Below the pieces are notes generated by a model that worked only from the letters and a program-made list of their open reading frames with translations, was not told where the DNA came from and made no database searches. A program made the position numbers and the translations under genes. Below are positions 15,883-23,675 of a stretch of DNA of 41,045 nt, piece by piece; positions within the stretch are counted from its first letter, which is position 1; each line of letters opens with the position of its first letter. Origin of the DNA: Haliea sp. (lineage in GTDB: Bacteria > Pseudomonadota > Gammaproteobacteria > Pseudomonadales > Halieaceae); NCBI GenBank assembly GCA_024642245.1, contig JAHEBM010000028.1, forward strand, positions 1 through 41,045, given 5' to 3'.

Positions 15883-16791
15883 TTGTTCAATTCCAATAAA
15901 GTTGCCGTGGTCACCGGCGCCAATGCTGGCCTGGGATACCAGGTAGCATTGCAGTTGGCCCGATCCGGTGTGACCGTTGTGATGGCTTGCAGGAGCATGG
16001 AGCGGGCCAGCCAGGCGCAGAGCCAGTTGCTGGCAGAGCTGCCGGATGCCAGTACGCAGGTCATGTGCCTGGATCTTTCCGAGCCTGAGTCGATTCGCAG
16101 TTTCGTAGGCCAGTTTTCCGAGCGGGTCGGCCACCTCGACCTGTTGATCAACAATGCCGGTATCGTGGGCATTCCAATGACGCGCAACAGCATAGGGCAT
16201 GAGCTCCAGCTTGAAACCAATTACCTGGGACCCTTTGCGCTGACCGGTTTGCTTTTACCTTTTTTTCGCAACAGTGTGCCGGGGCGCGTTGTCAACGTTG
16301 GCAGTCTTGCTCACCGGTTTGCAAAATTTGACCTGGATGACATCAACTGGGAGGCAGGCGGCTATGGGCCCATGCGCGCTTACGCCAGAAGCAAGCTGGC
16401 ATTGATGAGCTTCACCATCGAATTGAACCGACGCCTCGGGGATGCCGGCAACGCGGTTGTGGCGCTGGGCGCCCATCCGGGGTTTGCGTCCACCGAAATA
16501 GGCAAGGGCGATACTGTCATCGGTCCCAGGACGCCGTTGGGGCGCTGGTTTAACGGCAAGATGGAGCCCAGGGTACCCACCGCGGCCCAGGCCGCGAGGC
16601 CGATTGTGTTCGCCGCCTGTGATGACACGGTACGCGGCGGTGAGTATTACGGCCCCGGCGGGTGGTTGGAAATCTCGGGCGAACCCGGCAACGCCCGTGT
16701 CAATGCACTGGCAAGGGATAGTGAGCTGGCTAAATCCCTGTGGACACTTTCCGAATCGCTGACCGGGATCAGTTACCTCACCGGCAACTAA
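15883..16791 (+). CDS. SDR family oxidoreductase, retinol-dehydrogenase-like
   Basis: 302 residues from TTG 15883, chosen because AAGGGGGG ends eight nt upstream; the frame is open back to TTG 15865. Motifs: cofactor-binding TGANAGLG near 12-19, NNAG near 87-90, and catalytic YARSK near 166-170. The long form with TNYLGPFALTGLLLPFF and a C-terminal extension after GGEYYGPGGW resembles the retinol dehydrogenase/protochlorophyllide-reductase-like branch. It is expected to oxidise or reduce a hydroxyl or carbonyl of a hydrophobic molecule. Its stop codon overlaps that of the opposite-strand hydroxylase by three bases. It is the fourth gene of the Rieske group. Confidence 0.9.
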   Translation: MFNSNKVAVVTGANAGLGYQVALQLARSGVTVVMACRSMERASQAQSQLLAELPDASTQVMCLDLSEPESIRSFVGQFSERVGHLDLLINNAGIVGIPMTRNSIGHELQLETNYLGPFALTGLLLPFFRNSVPGRVVNVGSLAHRFAKFDLDDINWEAGGYGPMRAYARSKLALMSFTIELNRRLGDAGNAVVALGAHPGFASTEIGKGDTVIGPRTPLGRWFNGKMEPRVPTAAQAARPIVFAACDDTVRGGEYYGPGGWLEISGEPGNARVNALARDSELAKSLWTLSESLTGISYLTGN

Positions 16792-17570
16792 GCCGTCGCT
16801 GATTCGCGCTTGTGTTTGCCCCAGCCACCACCGGTGTCATAAGTGCCAAACAGCCAGTCGTAGAACAGTGAAATGGTGGCAAAGTTGCCGCCGACAAACC
16901 TTGCGTGATGCACATGGTGCATGTCGGACATGTACTTCAGGTACTTGAATGGGAAACGGTCCACTTCCATCAGGTCATGGTTGTGCTGGTTGATGGCAGA
17001 GAAGGCAACGAAGGTAACAACGGCAGTCACCAGATTGAAGTCACCCATGGTTAAAGCCAGCAGGCCAAAGGTCGCGCCATACAGCGCGATGCCCAGGCTG
17101 GTTTCAATCGGGTGCAGATAGCTGGAGTCCATCCTGCAGGGGTTCTTCATCTGGTGATGGACCGCATGGACCCACTTCAGGGGCGCGCCGAGCGGGCCGT
17201 CGTGAAACAAAAAGCGGTGCACCAGGTAATAAAAAAAGTCATAGACCATCAGGATGACAAAGATATCCAGCAGTACTTCCCACCAGGGCTTTGCGGCGGT
17301 GGTCACACTGAAGGGCACGATGAATAAAAAGACGCTCAGCTGGGTCAAAAGGCCCCAGGTTTTGCTGCGCTTCTGGATCGGGGGATAAAAACTGCGAGTC
17401 ACCCGGTCCTTGGCCGCATCCAGGTTGAGCTGCCGTGTCTCGCGCAGGGCGGGGTTCAACAGCAGCAGGTGCTTGCCTGCAATAAAGCAAGCCACCGTAC
17501 CCAGGGCGACGTAGAGCGACAGCAGCCACTGCCCCTGTGCGAAAAAAGACTCGATAGCGGAGGTAATCAT
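16788..17570 (-). CDS. Fatty acid hydroxylase/sterol desaturase superfamily membrane protein
   Basis: 260 residues with several hydrophobic segments and the three histidine boxes of the di-iron hydroxylase family: HRFLFH, HAVHH and MHHVHH (with HNHD before it), followed by NFATISLFYDWLFGTYD, the usual C-terminal marker. These enzymes hydroxylate or desaturate lipids at the membrane with an electron donor. The preceding gene (15 nt away, same strand) encodes a ferredoxin, a logical redox partner, and the pair diverges from a TetR gene. GAGGAAAC precedes the start. Substrate could be a fatty acid, sterol-like ring system or carotenoid; the sequence does not say. Confidence 0.92.
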   Translation of the reverse strand: MITSAIESFFAQGQWLLSLYVALGTVACFIAGKHLLLLNPALRETRQLNLDAAKDRVTRSFYPPIQKRSKTWGLLTQLSVFLFIVPFSVTTAAKPWWEVLLDIFVILMVYDFFYYLVHRFLFHDGPLGAPLKWVHAVHHQMKNPCRMDSSYLHPIETSLGIALYGATFGLLALTMGDFNLVTAVVTFVAFSAINQHNHDLMEVDRFPFKYLKYMSDMHHVHHARFVGGNFATISLFYDWLFGTYDTGGGWGKHKRESATA

Positions 17571-17585
17571 CGGTGTTTCCTCTAA

Positions 17586-17909
17586 CTAGAACTGCGCTTC
17601 AGGCAGGTGAACTACCAGGCCGTCCAATTCCCCGCTGACAGTGATCTGGCAGCTGAGTCGGCTGGTGGGTTTGGTTTCGCAGGCGGAGAACTCAAGCATC
17701 TGCCCTTCCATTTCAGAGGCGGGTTCAAGCTTGTCCAGCCACGCTTCGTCGACGTAACAGTGGCAGGTGGCGCAGGCGAGCCCGCCGCCGCACTCGGCCA
17801 CGATGCCTTCGATCATATTATCGATGGCACCCTGCATGACGGAATTGCCCTCGGCCACGTCAACCCGGTGCTCGGTACCGTTGTGTTCGATATAAGTTAC
17901 AACTGCCAT
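17586..17909 (-). CDS. [2Fe-2S] ferredoxin (adrenodoxin type)
   Basis: 107 residues. The cluster ligands are Cys-x5-Cys-x2-Cys in [15 protein letters not shown] and a fourth Cys in RLSCQI about 36 residues later. EACF..MLEFSAC.. ordering and the final VVHLPEAQF resemble class I P450/Rieske ferredoxins rather than plant-type ones. AAGGAGC lies just before ATG 17909. It is transcribed ahead of the di-iron hydroxylase; it could also serve the P450 (4847-6418) or the Rieske oxygenase, as no other ferredoxin is present in the window. No ferredoxin reductase is present either. Confidence 0.93.
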   Translation of the reverse strand: MAVVTYIEHNGTEHRVDVAEGNSVMQGAIDNMIEGIVAECGGGLACATCHCYVDEAWLDKLEPASEMEGQMLEFSACETKPTSRLSCQITVSGELDGLVVHLPEAQF

Positions 17910-17941
17910 GATGCTCCTTACAGCCCCGTTTCAGTTAGAAA

Positions 17942-17956
17942 GAGAACAGCGTTCTC
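17942..17956. promoter_or_regulatory. Inverted repeat (operator) at the ferredoxin promoter start
   Basis: GAGAAC-AGC-GTTCTC is a perfect 6+3+6 inverted repeat. It covers the predicted transcription start (about 17955) of the minus-strand ferredoxin/hydroxylase pair. The same right half and spacing recur at 18052-18066 before the TetR gene. Confidence 0.65.
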
Positions 17957-17961
17957 ATTCC

Positions 17962-17990
17962 ATTAGACAGCGCAACTTCGCCTATGTCAA
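17962..17990 (-). promoter_or_regulatory. Promoter of the ferredoxin/hydroxylase genes
   Basis: On the minus strand a consensus TTGACA (17990-17985) is followed after exactly 17 bp by TCTAAT (17967-17962), a 5 of 6 match to the -10 box. The leader to ATG 17909 is about 45 nt and begins within the inverted repeat. Confidence 0.7.
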
Positions 17991-18020
17991 CGGGTTTACC
18001 TCCTCCAATAGGAGAATTAT

Positions 18021-18066
18021 TTGACTTGGATCCCTAAAAAGGGTTAATAACAGGAACACCGTTCTC
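18021..18066 (+). promoter_or_regulatory. TetR promoter with second operator copy
   Basis: TTGACT (18021-18026) and a weak -10 TAATAA (18045-18050) are 18 bp apart. AGGAAC-ACC-GTTCTC (18052-18066) lies at the expected start site; its GTTCTCA half is identical to the copy at 17942-17956. This is the arrangement expected for a TetR protein controlling itself and its divergent neighbour. Confidence 0.55.
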
Positions 18067-18082
18067 ACCTGGCTGGCAGTTA

Positions 18083-18799
18083 ATGGCAAAGGCGTCAAAA
18101 TTCGACCTGTTCGCAACCCGGGACAAGCTTGAGTCCCGGGCTCGCTGGGAGGAGCGGTCGGCGCAACGGGTGCTGGAAGCGGGGCGTGAGCAGCTGCTCG
18201 AGCGCAGCCGCAGGATGGTGGAGACGGCCTACGAGTTACTGGAAGGCGGACTCGAGGGTTTGACAATTCGCGCGGTGCTGGACAAAACGGGCTTGTCACG
18301 CAGGGCTTTTTACGAGCGTTTCGAAGGCAAGGACGACCTGGTGCTGGCTGTCTTCGAACAGACGATCCGCCTGGCGTCCAGCTATTTAAGCGAGGAGGTC
18401 CTCATCCTGGCCGACCCATTTGAGCGCCTGGACCTGATCATCACCTCCATGGTGTTGGGAGGGGGGGCGGCCGATGCGGGGGACAGCGAATTGATCGATC
18501 GCCGCGCCGCGGCGATGAGCCGCGAACACCTGCGCCTGGCCGAGTCGCGCCCGGATGACCTGCAGGCGGCGCTGCGCCCGTTGATCACACTGATAGCCCG
18601 GCAGCTTTCCGACGGGATGGAGGCGGGACTGGTACGGGAACAGGACCCGCAGCGGCTGGCGACGCTGGTTTACAACCTGGTTTCCACCACCGTGCATACT
18701 GAACTGTTGTCATACGAGTCCGCGCCACCCGAGAGGGCGCACCGGGTCCAGCTGGCCACGGAGCTCTGCGAGTTCTGCCGGCGGGCAGTCGCGGCCTAG
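18083..18799 (+). CDS. TetR family transcriptional regulator
   Basis: 238 residues. An N-terminal ~35-residue helical extension (KASKFDLFATRDKLESRARWEER) precedes the HTH: MVETAYELLEGGLEGLTIRAVLDKTGLSRRAFYERFEGKDDLVLAVF. The rest is a helical ligand domain. It diverges from the ferredoxin/hydroxylase pair across 173 bp containing two copies of an inverted repeat, each on a predicted promoter, so autoregulation and repression of the pair are the likely roles (inference). The ribosome site before ATG 18083 is weak, consistent with low-level production of a repressor. Confidence 0.92.
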   Translation: MAKASKFDLFATRDKLESRARWEERSAQRVLEAGREQLLERSRRMVETAYELLEGGLEGLTIRAVLDKTGLSRRAFYERFEGKDDLVLAVFEQTIRLASSYLSEEVLILADPFERLDLIITSMVLGGGAADAGDSELIDRRAAAMSREHLRLAESRPDDLQAALRPLITLIARQLSDGMEAGLVREQDPQRLATLVYNLVSTTVHTELLSYESAPPERAHRVQLATELCEFCRRAVAA

Positions 18800-18840
18800 A
18801 GTCGTCCGGGCCGATACCGCGGCCGACCCTCGCGATGCCC

Positions 18841-20124
18841 TCAGTTCCCGCCCTGCAGCGCCGGTGAAATACTGTGGATTTCGCCGTCTTTCATCACCAT
18901 CGACAGGCGGCTCTTGTCCGTCAGGATACCGACATCCTGCAGCGGGTCGCCGTCCACCAGCAGCATATCGGCGAGCATGCCCTTTTGCAGTGTGCCAAGG
19001 TCTCCCTCGCTGCGCATGGCCAGGCCACCGTTGCGGGTCGCACAGACCAGTGCCTCGGCGGGTGAATACCCGTAGTAGTCCACGAAGTGCTTCACATCCC
19101 TGGCATTGGTGCCCTGCATATTCCAGGTAAAACCGTAGTCTCCGCCAATCAGGTGGCGAATACCGCGCTTGCGCAGTTCAGTGTGCGTCTTCACCGACTC
19201 TTCGATAAGCGCGGGGATGCCCATAGCTTCGACCACCGCCGGGGGTAGCCATTGCCCGGCCTCGTGCAGCATGGTGTGAAACAGGCCCACGCTTGGCGCG
19301 ACAAAAACGCGATCCCTTGCTTCCTCCAGCATATCCAGCGTTTTCTCGTCGCTGTACTCGGCGTGGTAAATCATGTCTACCCCGGCAATGAGCGAGTTCT
19401 CGATCGATTTGATCGACCGCGCGTGAACATTAACCTTCTTGCCGAAGCTGTGTGCGGTCTGCACGGCCATCTGGATCTCCTCCAGCGACATGGTCGTGCA
19501 GTGTGCGGGTATATGGGGGTAGAAGGGGTCGCCGGAAACGTCGAGTTTGATATTGTCGCAGCCCTCGCGGCAGGCTAGACGTACCGCCTTGCGCATCTCT
19601 TCCGGGCCGTCGATAACCAGTGAGGGTGAAGTGCCTGTGGACAGCGTCGAGCAGTTTCGCGGGTTGTGCAGGCGGCTTTCGTCACCCAGGCCACCGGTTA
19701 CGGTAATCTCGAGCGAGCCGGCACGAATGCGCGGTCCCGGAAGACGTCCCGCGTCAACCTCGTTGCGCACTGCAACCCCGAGCCGGAGCTTCGCCTCCGA
19801 GGCGCCGTAAGCGCTGGTAAAGCCCTGGTCGAGCAGGGTCCTGGCCACCCGGGCGGTGAGGAAGGCATGCTCTTCCGGCGGCGGTGCAATAAGGTCTTCA
19901 GTACAGGTAAACGCATCGAAAGACAGGTGAGCATGACCCTCGGTCATGCCCGGCATCAGGAACTTGCCACCGGCGTCGATGGTGACATCCGCGACCGTGC
20001 CGGCTTTCGCTTTGCCGCGCGTAACAGACTCTATACGATTGCCCGCGATAAGCAGGTTGCCGACGAAGGGTTTGCCGCCTGTCCCATCAAAAATTCTTGC
20101 GTTGGTGATCAAGGTTTTTTTCAT
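18841..20124 (-). CDS. Amidohydrolase family protein
   Basis: 427 residues of the metal-dependent hydrolase superfamily, prolidase/imidazolonepropionase-like branch. The metal site shows EGHAHLSF (HxH) after the MPGMTEGH loop, a probable bridging Lys in CDNIKLDVSG, NVHARS and IYHAEYSD for the later His ligands, and the Asp in LIGGDYGF. The C-terminal GTLQKGMLADMLLVDGDPLQD is the usual urease-like composite sheet. No signal peptide, so cytoplasmic. Start taken at ATG 20124 (MKKTLI), eight nt after AAAGGA; ATG 20130 is too close to that site. It could open a lactam, lactone or cyclic amide; substrate unknown. It diverges from the hydrolase run across 338 bp. Confidence 0.9.
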   Translation of the reverse strand: MKKTLITNARIFDGTGGKPFVGNLLIAGNRIESVTRGKAKAGTVADVTIDAGGKFLMPGMTEGHAHLSFDAFTCTEDLIAPPPEEHAFLTARVARTLLDQGFTSAYGASEAKLRLGVAVRNEVDAGRLPGPRIRAGSLEITVTGGLGDESRLHNPRNCSTLSTGTSPSLVIDGPEEMRKAVRLACREGCDNIKLDVSGDPFYPHIPAHCTTMSLEEIQMAVQTAHSFGKKVNVHARSIKSIENSLIAGVDMIYHAEYSDEKTLDMLEEARDRVFVAPSVGLFHTMLHEAGQWLPPAVVEAMGIPALIEESVKTHTELRKRGIRHLIGGDYGFTWNMQGTNARDVKHFVDYYGYSPAEALVCATRNGGLAMRSEGDLGTLQKGMLADMLLVDGDPLQDVGILTDKSRLSMVMKDGEIHSISPALQGGN

Positions 20125-20462
20125 GGACATAATCCTTTTGTAAGTAACCCGGTGGTGTCATCACCCCGTGACAACTGATCACGGATGATAGTAGTGAGCG
20201 CGCAACTGCCAAATGACTGTCGCGGCAGTCGCCCTTGCCTGAGGTAGTCTATCCCTTCGCCGGCGCACTTCGCCAGCGCCAGTATCTGCCGCCGCGTGCT
20301 TTCGCCTGGCCCGGGTCGCTGGCATAGTGGAGTGCGTTCAGCCTGCAGGCTGTTCAATCGGGCTCGAAAGTGGCTGGCAGTGGGTTGGGCGAGCAGGTTG
20401 TGACCCAGTGCGGCCCCGGGATGACGCTCCCGGTGGTTGCTTTTACTGTTAAAGGAGTGGGC
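20125..20462. promoter_or_regulatory. 338-bp divergent intergenic region with palindromes
   Basis: No gene seen. It contains an imperfect 15-bp palindrome GGTGGTGTCATCACC (20151-20165, one mismatched pair) 27 bp from the amidohydrolase start, a CCGTG/CACGG inverted repeat (20166-20184), and a perfect 14-bp palindrome CAGCCTGCAGGCTG (20339-20352). A strong AAAGGAG ribosome site (20451-20457) closes the region. I found no convincing paired -35/-10 boxes. Confidence 0.4.
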
Positions 20463-21494
20463 ATGGCAGCAAGTGATATACCCGGAACCATCGCGCCTGA
20501 CGGCACTGTTAACGTACCGCCCTTCCGCCTGCCGCCATCGATCTATATGAGTGAGGCAGCGCGGGATGCATTGCCCAGGGTCCCGGCAGACCCACAGGCG
20601 GGAATGCAGCAGGCCCTTGCAGCGGGAAAGGCGGGTGCATTGCGCAGCCAGCTGCCGCAGTTGATGGCGCCCAGGGTCAATCACCTGGCCGGGCTCTACC
20701 CGGTGAGGACGCGCAGTACCGAGATCGCAGGCGTTCCGGCAGTGATCGCCACACCGCTGGCGCCGATGCCCGCAGGCAACGCGAAGAAAATTCTGCTCAA
20801 CCTGCCCGGTGGCGGTTTCGTCATGGGGGAGGCTGGCTCAACCGGCATGATCGAGTCCATTCCCCTTGCCGTTCTCGCACAGGTGGAGGTGGTGAGCATC
20901 ACTTACCGGCAGGCGCCGGAGTGTAGTTATCCCGCTGCAACCGAGGATGTTCGTGCCGTCTACCGCGAACTCCTGAAGACGCGCGGGCCCGAGAATGTCG
21001 GCTTGTTTGGTTGCTCGGCAGGAGGTCTGCTGGCAACCGAGGCAATCGCCCTGTTCGAAAACGAGGGGCTTGCACTACCGTGTGCCCTGGGTGTTTTTTG
21101 CGCCTCCGCCGATGCACGCTGGAGCGGCGACAGCAGCGCCTGGGGTCGGCCGTTCACCGGCTTGCCACAACAAGCTGTCCAGGCCCGACCCTATTTCAAG
21201 GGAACAGATCTTGAAGACCCGATGGTCTCGCCGGTGATGTCGCCCCGCCTGCTGCGGGGTTTTCCGCCTACCCTGGTTATTACCGCCACGCGCGCCTACG
21301 ATATGAGTGCGGCCGTCAACACGCATCGCGAACTGGTTAAGGCGGGTGTGGATGCACGGCTGCATATGTGGGACGGACTGGGACATGCCTTTTTCTACGA
21401 TATAGACCTGCCGGAGTCACGGGAAGCCTTTGATGTCATGGCCGGGTTTTTCCAGCGACATCTCAACCTGGACAGCGACGTGAACAAGATATGA
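20463..21494 (+). CDS. Alpha/beta hydrolase, hormone-sensitive-lipase-like fold
   Basis: 343 residues. The nucleophile elbow is GLFGCSAGG with Ser185; the oxyanion segment reads LPGGGFVMGEAG, with a Pro replacing the His of the HGGG motif; the acid/base pair lies in ATRAYDMSAAVNTHRELV and WDGLGHAFFYD. The family hydrolyses esters of short to medium acids and includes steroid and terpenoid esterases. The start at ATG 20463 follows AAAGGAG by five nt; upstream in-frame codons have no such site. The stop overlaps the DUF3237 start (ATGA), and both are followed by a CocE-type hydrolase, suggesting one operon for ester cleavage. Confidence 0.92.
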   Translation: MAASDIPGTIAPDGTVNVPPFRLPPSIYMSEAARDALPRVPADPQAGMQQALAAGKAGALRSQLPQLMAPRVNHLAGLYPVRTRSTEIAGVPAVIATPLAPMPAGNAKKILLNLPGGGFVMGEAGSTGMIESIPLAVLAQVEVVSITYRQAPECSYPAATEDVRAVYRELLKTRGPENVGLFGCSAGGLLATEAIALFENEGLALPCALGVFCASADARWSGDSSAWGRPFTGLPQQAVQARPYFKGTDLEDPMVSPVMSPRLLRGFPPTLVITATRAYDMSAAVNTHRELVKAGVDARLHMWDGLGHAFFYDIDLPESREAFDVMAGFFQRHLNLDSDVNKI

Positions 21495-21937
21495 CGAATT
21501 ACACGCCCGGCCTTGAACCCGTATTCGAGCTTCGCGTGGACTGTGGTGAGCCGGTGCCCACGGGACGCGTACGTACGGGCATGGCGATGATGATTCCGAT
21601 CCTGGGAGGAACGGTCAGTGGCGCCAGGTTTTCCGGCGAGGTGGTGCCCGGTGGCGCCGATTGGTCTGTGATGAGCGACGACGGCATATCCTTTGTCGAC
21701 GCCCATTACGCTATCAGGGCAACGGACGGCACTGTGGTCCAGGTTTTCAACAGCGGTGCCAACCGTATAGTGCGCGATAATACGCAGGCACCCCTGGTCA
21801 TGTTGACCAGTCCCCGCTTTGTTGCCCCGGAAGGGGAGCACGGCTGGCTCAACCAGGGGGTGTTTGTCGGTACGCTGGTGCCGGAAATAGGCGGGGAAAC
21901 GTTTTCCGTGCGTATCGGCGTTTTCAAGGCGGTCTAG
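21491..21937 (+). CDS. DUF3237 family protein
   Basis: 148 residues. Recognised by the GLEPVFELRVDCGEP opening, GRVRTGMAMMIPILGGTVSGARFSGEVVPGGADWSVM core and the GEHGWLNQGVFVGT terminus. Most DUF3237 proteins, including those in bacterial catabolic clusters, have no known activity; the fold is a compact beta barrel. It overlaps the upstream hydrolase stop by 4 nt and ends one base before the CocE-like gene, so it is translated with both. Confidence 0.87.
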   Translation: MTNYTPGLEPVFELRVDCGEPVPTGRVRTGMAMMIPILGGTVSGARFSGEVVPGGADWSVMSDDGISFVDAHYAIRATDGTVVQVFNSGANRIVRDNTQAPLVMLTSPRFVAPEGEHGWLNQGVFVGTLVPEIGGETFSVRIGVFKAV

Positions 21938-21938
21938 G

Positions 21939-23606
21939 ATGAGCAATACCATGGTCGCTGGCGTGGGTCGATGGCTGGCAGGAAAGGCACTGCGGTTGCC
22001 CGCGCGTAAAACCGGCCGGGTGAGCGTTGAAAAAAACGTGCCGGTCAGGATGCGTGATGGGGTAGAGCTTCTGGCGGATCGTTACTACGCGGAGGGTCTA
22101 CCCCCGGGTCCTGTCGTGCTGATGCGCAGCCCCTATGGGCGTGGCGCCCTGTTCGGTGTGATGGCAGCATTCATGGCCGAGCGGGGTCTGCAGGTCCTGG
22201 CACAAAGCGTCCGTGGCACGGCCGGTTCCGGCGGAAAGTTCGACCCGATGCGGCAGGAGAGGGCCGATGGCGCAGATACCCTGGACTGGGTGAGGGCGCA
22301 GTCCTGGTACACAGGCAAAATTTTCACCTTTGGTCCCAGCTATCTGGGCAATACCCAGTGGGCAATGGCCAGTGTATCGGCCGACAGTATGGATGGCCTC
22401 GTCCTGCCCATGACTTTATCGAATTTTCGCGACGAGTTTTTAGGCTTCGGTGCATTCACGCAGGGCGGCATGCTGGAGTGGACCCAGCTTATCCAGTCCA
22501 TGATGGATATGGGCCCAGGCCAGCGTATGCAGCGTCCCAAGGCGGGCGCGCTCGACCCGGTGCATACGCATCTGCCGGTCGGTGCGCTCGACGAGGTAGC
22601 CTTTGGTAAAACGGTCTCCTGGTGGCAGGACTGGGTCCATCACGATGACCCCCAGGATCCCTGGTGGCAGGCGCTGGATTACTCCGACGCGGTCACGGCT
22701 GTGGCGGCTCCCGCGGTGATGATTGCCGGCTGGCAGGATGTCTTTTTGCCGTTCCAGCTGAAGGACTACGCGGCCAGGCAGGCCGCCGGTCGAGAAGTAT
22801 GGCTGACAATAGGGCCGTGGAGCCACTCGGCGCCCGGTGGCATGCTGGAGGGGCTGAGGCAGGCCATGGGCGTTTTCGCGAGACTCGCCGCGGGCCAGCC
22901 GGCGTTTGCCGACAGGGGCCGTGTTCGCCTGTTTCTGCAGGGGGCGGCTGAGTGGCGTGACTACCCCTCCTGGCCGCCCCCGGGCGTGCAGCCGCTGCAG
23001 TTCCACCTGCGTTCAGGTGGCCACATGGACCTGTCCGGGGCGACAGGGGATGAAGGTGGGGTGAGTTACGTCTATGATCCCGCCGAGCCCACTCCGGCTG
23101 TCCACGGCCCCCGGGTGATGGGCATGGCGAAGGTCAGGAATATGGCCGGGCTTGAGAAGCGTGCTGATACCGTCACCTTCACCAGTGCCGCCCTCGATCA
23201 CGATATCGATGTCATCGGGGCTGTGAGTGTGGAACTGTCAGTCCGTTCGGATCGCGAGCATACCGATTTTTACGCCTGTCTTTGCGACGTGGACAAGAAG
23301 GGCCGGCCCATGCAGGTAGTCGACGGCATTATTCGCCTGAAACCGGGCCAGCCGGATGCCGATAGTAGCGGTGTGCGCAGGATCAGTATCGCGTGCTGGC
23401 CCACGGCCTACCGTTTCAGGCGCGGCCACCGGCTCCGCCTGATTATCGCCAGCGGTGCCCATCCGCGCTATGCGCGCAACCCGGGAACCGGGGATCCCCT
23501 GGCAACGGCAACCGAACTGTTGTCCGCGCACCAGGAGATACTCCTGGGCTCGGTGCACGGATCCTCACTCAATCTGCAGGCTTTACCGGACAGTCGCAAG
23601 GCCTGA
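21939..23606 (+). CDS. CocE/NonD family hydrolase (X-Pro dipeptidyl-peptidase-like)
   Basis: 555 residues with the three-domain layout of the family. The N-terminal alpha/beta hydrolase domain holds the nucleophile in FTFGPSYLGNTQW (Ser about 134), with VRGTAGSGGKF before it; the acid is probably Asp in AGWQDVFLP and the His in GPWSHSAPGG. The C-terminal jelly-roll begins around DTVTFTSAALDHDIDVIGAVSVELSV and includes RRISIACWPTAYRFRRGHRLRL. Relatives cleave cocaine, cephalosporin esters and proline peptides. Here it is third in a hydrolase run, so an ester substrate is more likely than a peptide. No signal peptide. Convergent with the next gene. Confidence 0.92.
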   Translation: MSNTMVAGVGRWLAGKALRLPARKTGRVSVEKNVPVRMRDGVELLADRYYAEGLPPGPVVLMRSPYGRGALFGVMAAFMAERGLQVLAQSVRGTAGSGGKFDPMRQERADGADTLDWVRAQSWYTGKIFTFGPSYLGNTQWAMASVSADSMDGLVLPMTLSNFRDEFLGFGAFTQGGMLEWTQLIQSMMDMGPGQRMQRPKAGALDPVHTHLPVGALDEVAFGKTVSWWQDWVHHDDPQDPWWQALDYSDAVTAVAAPAVMIAGWQDVFLPFQLKDYAARQAAGREVWLTIGPWSHSAPGGMLEGLRQAMGVFARLAAGQPAFADRGRVRLFLQGAAEWRDYPSWPPPGVQPLQFHLRSGGHMDLSGATGDEGGVSYVYDPAEPTPAVHGPRVMGMAKVRNMAGLEKRADTVTFTSAALDHDIDVIGAVSVELSVRSDREHTDFYACLCDVDKKGRPMQVVDGIIRLKPGQPDADSSGVRRISIACWPTAYRFRRGHRLRLIIASGAHPRYARNPGTGDPLATATELLSAHQEILLGSVHGSSLNLQALPDSRKA

Positions 23607-23652
23607 CCGGAGTGGCGCAACGAACAGCAGGGAGCAGGGCCGATTCAGTCAT

Positions 23653-23675
23653 GGGTGTGACGGGGTCACTCACCC
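23653..23675. terminator. Hairpin in convergent gap (possible terminator)
   Basis: GTGAC-GGG-GTCAC (23657-23669) is extended outward by GGGT/ACCC with a two-base bulge, giving a stable GC-rich stem between the CocE gene and the minus-strand dehydrogenase, whose stop it covers. There is no T-run on either strand. Confidence 0.35.
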
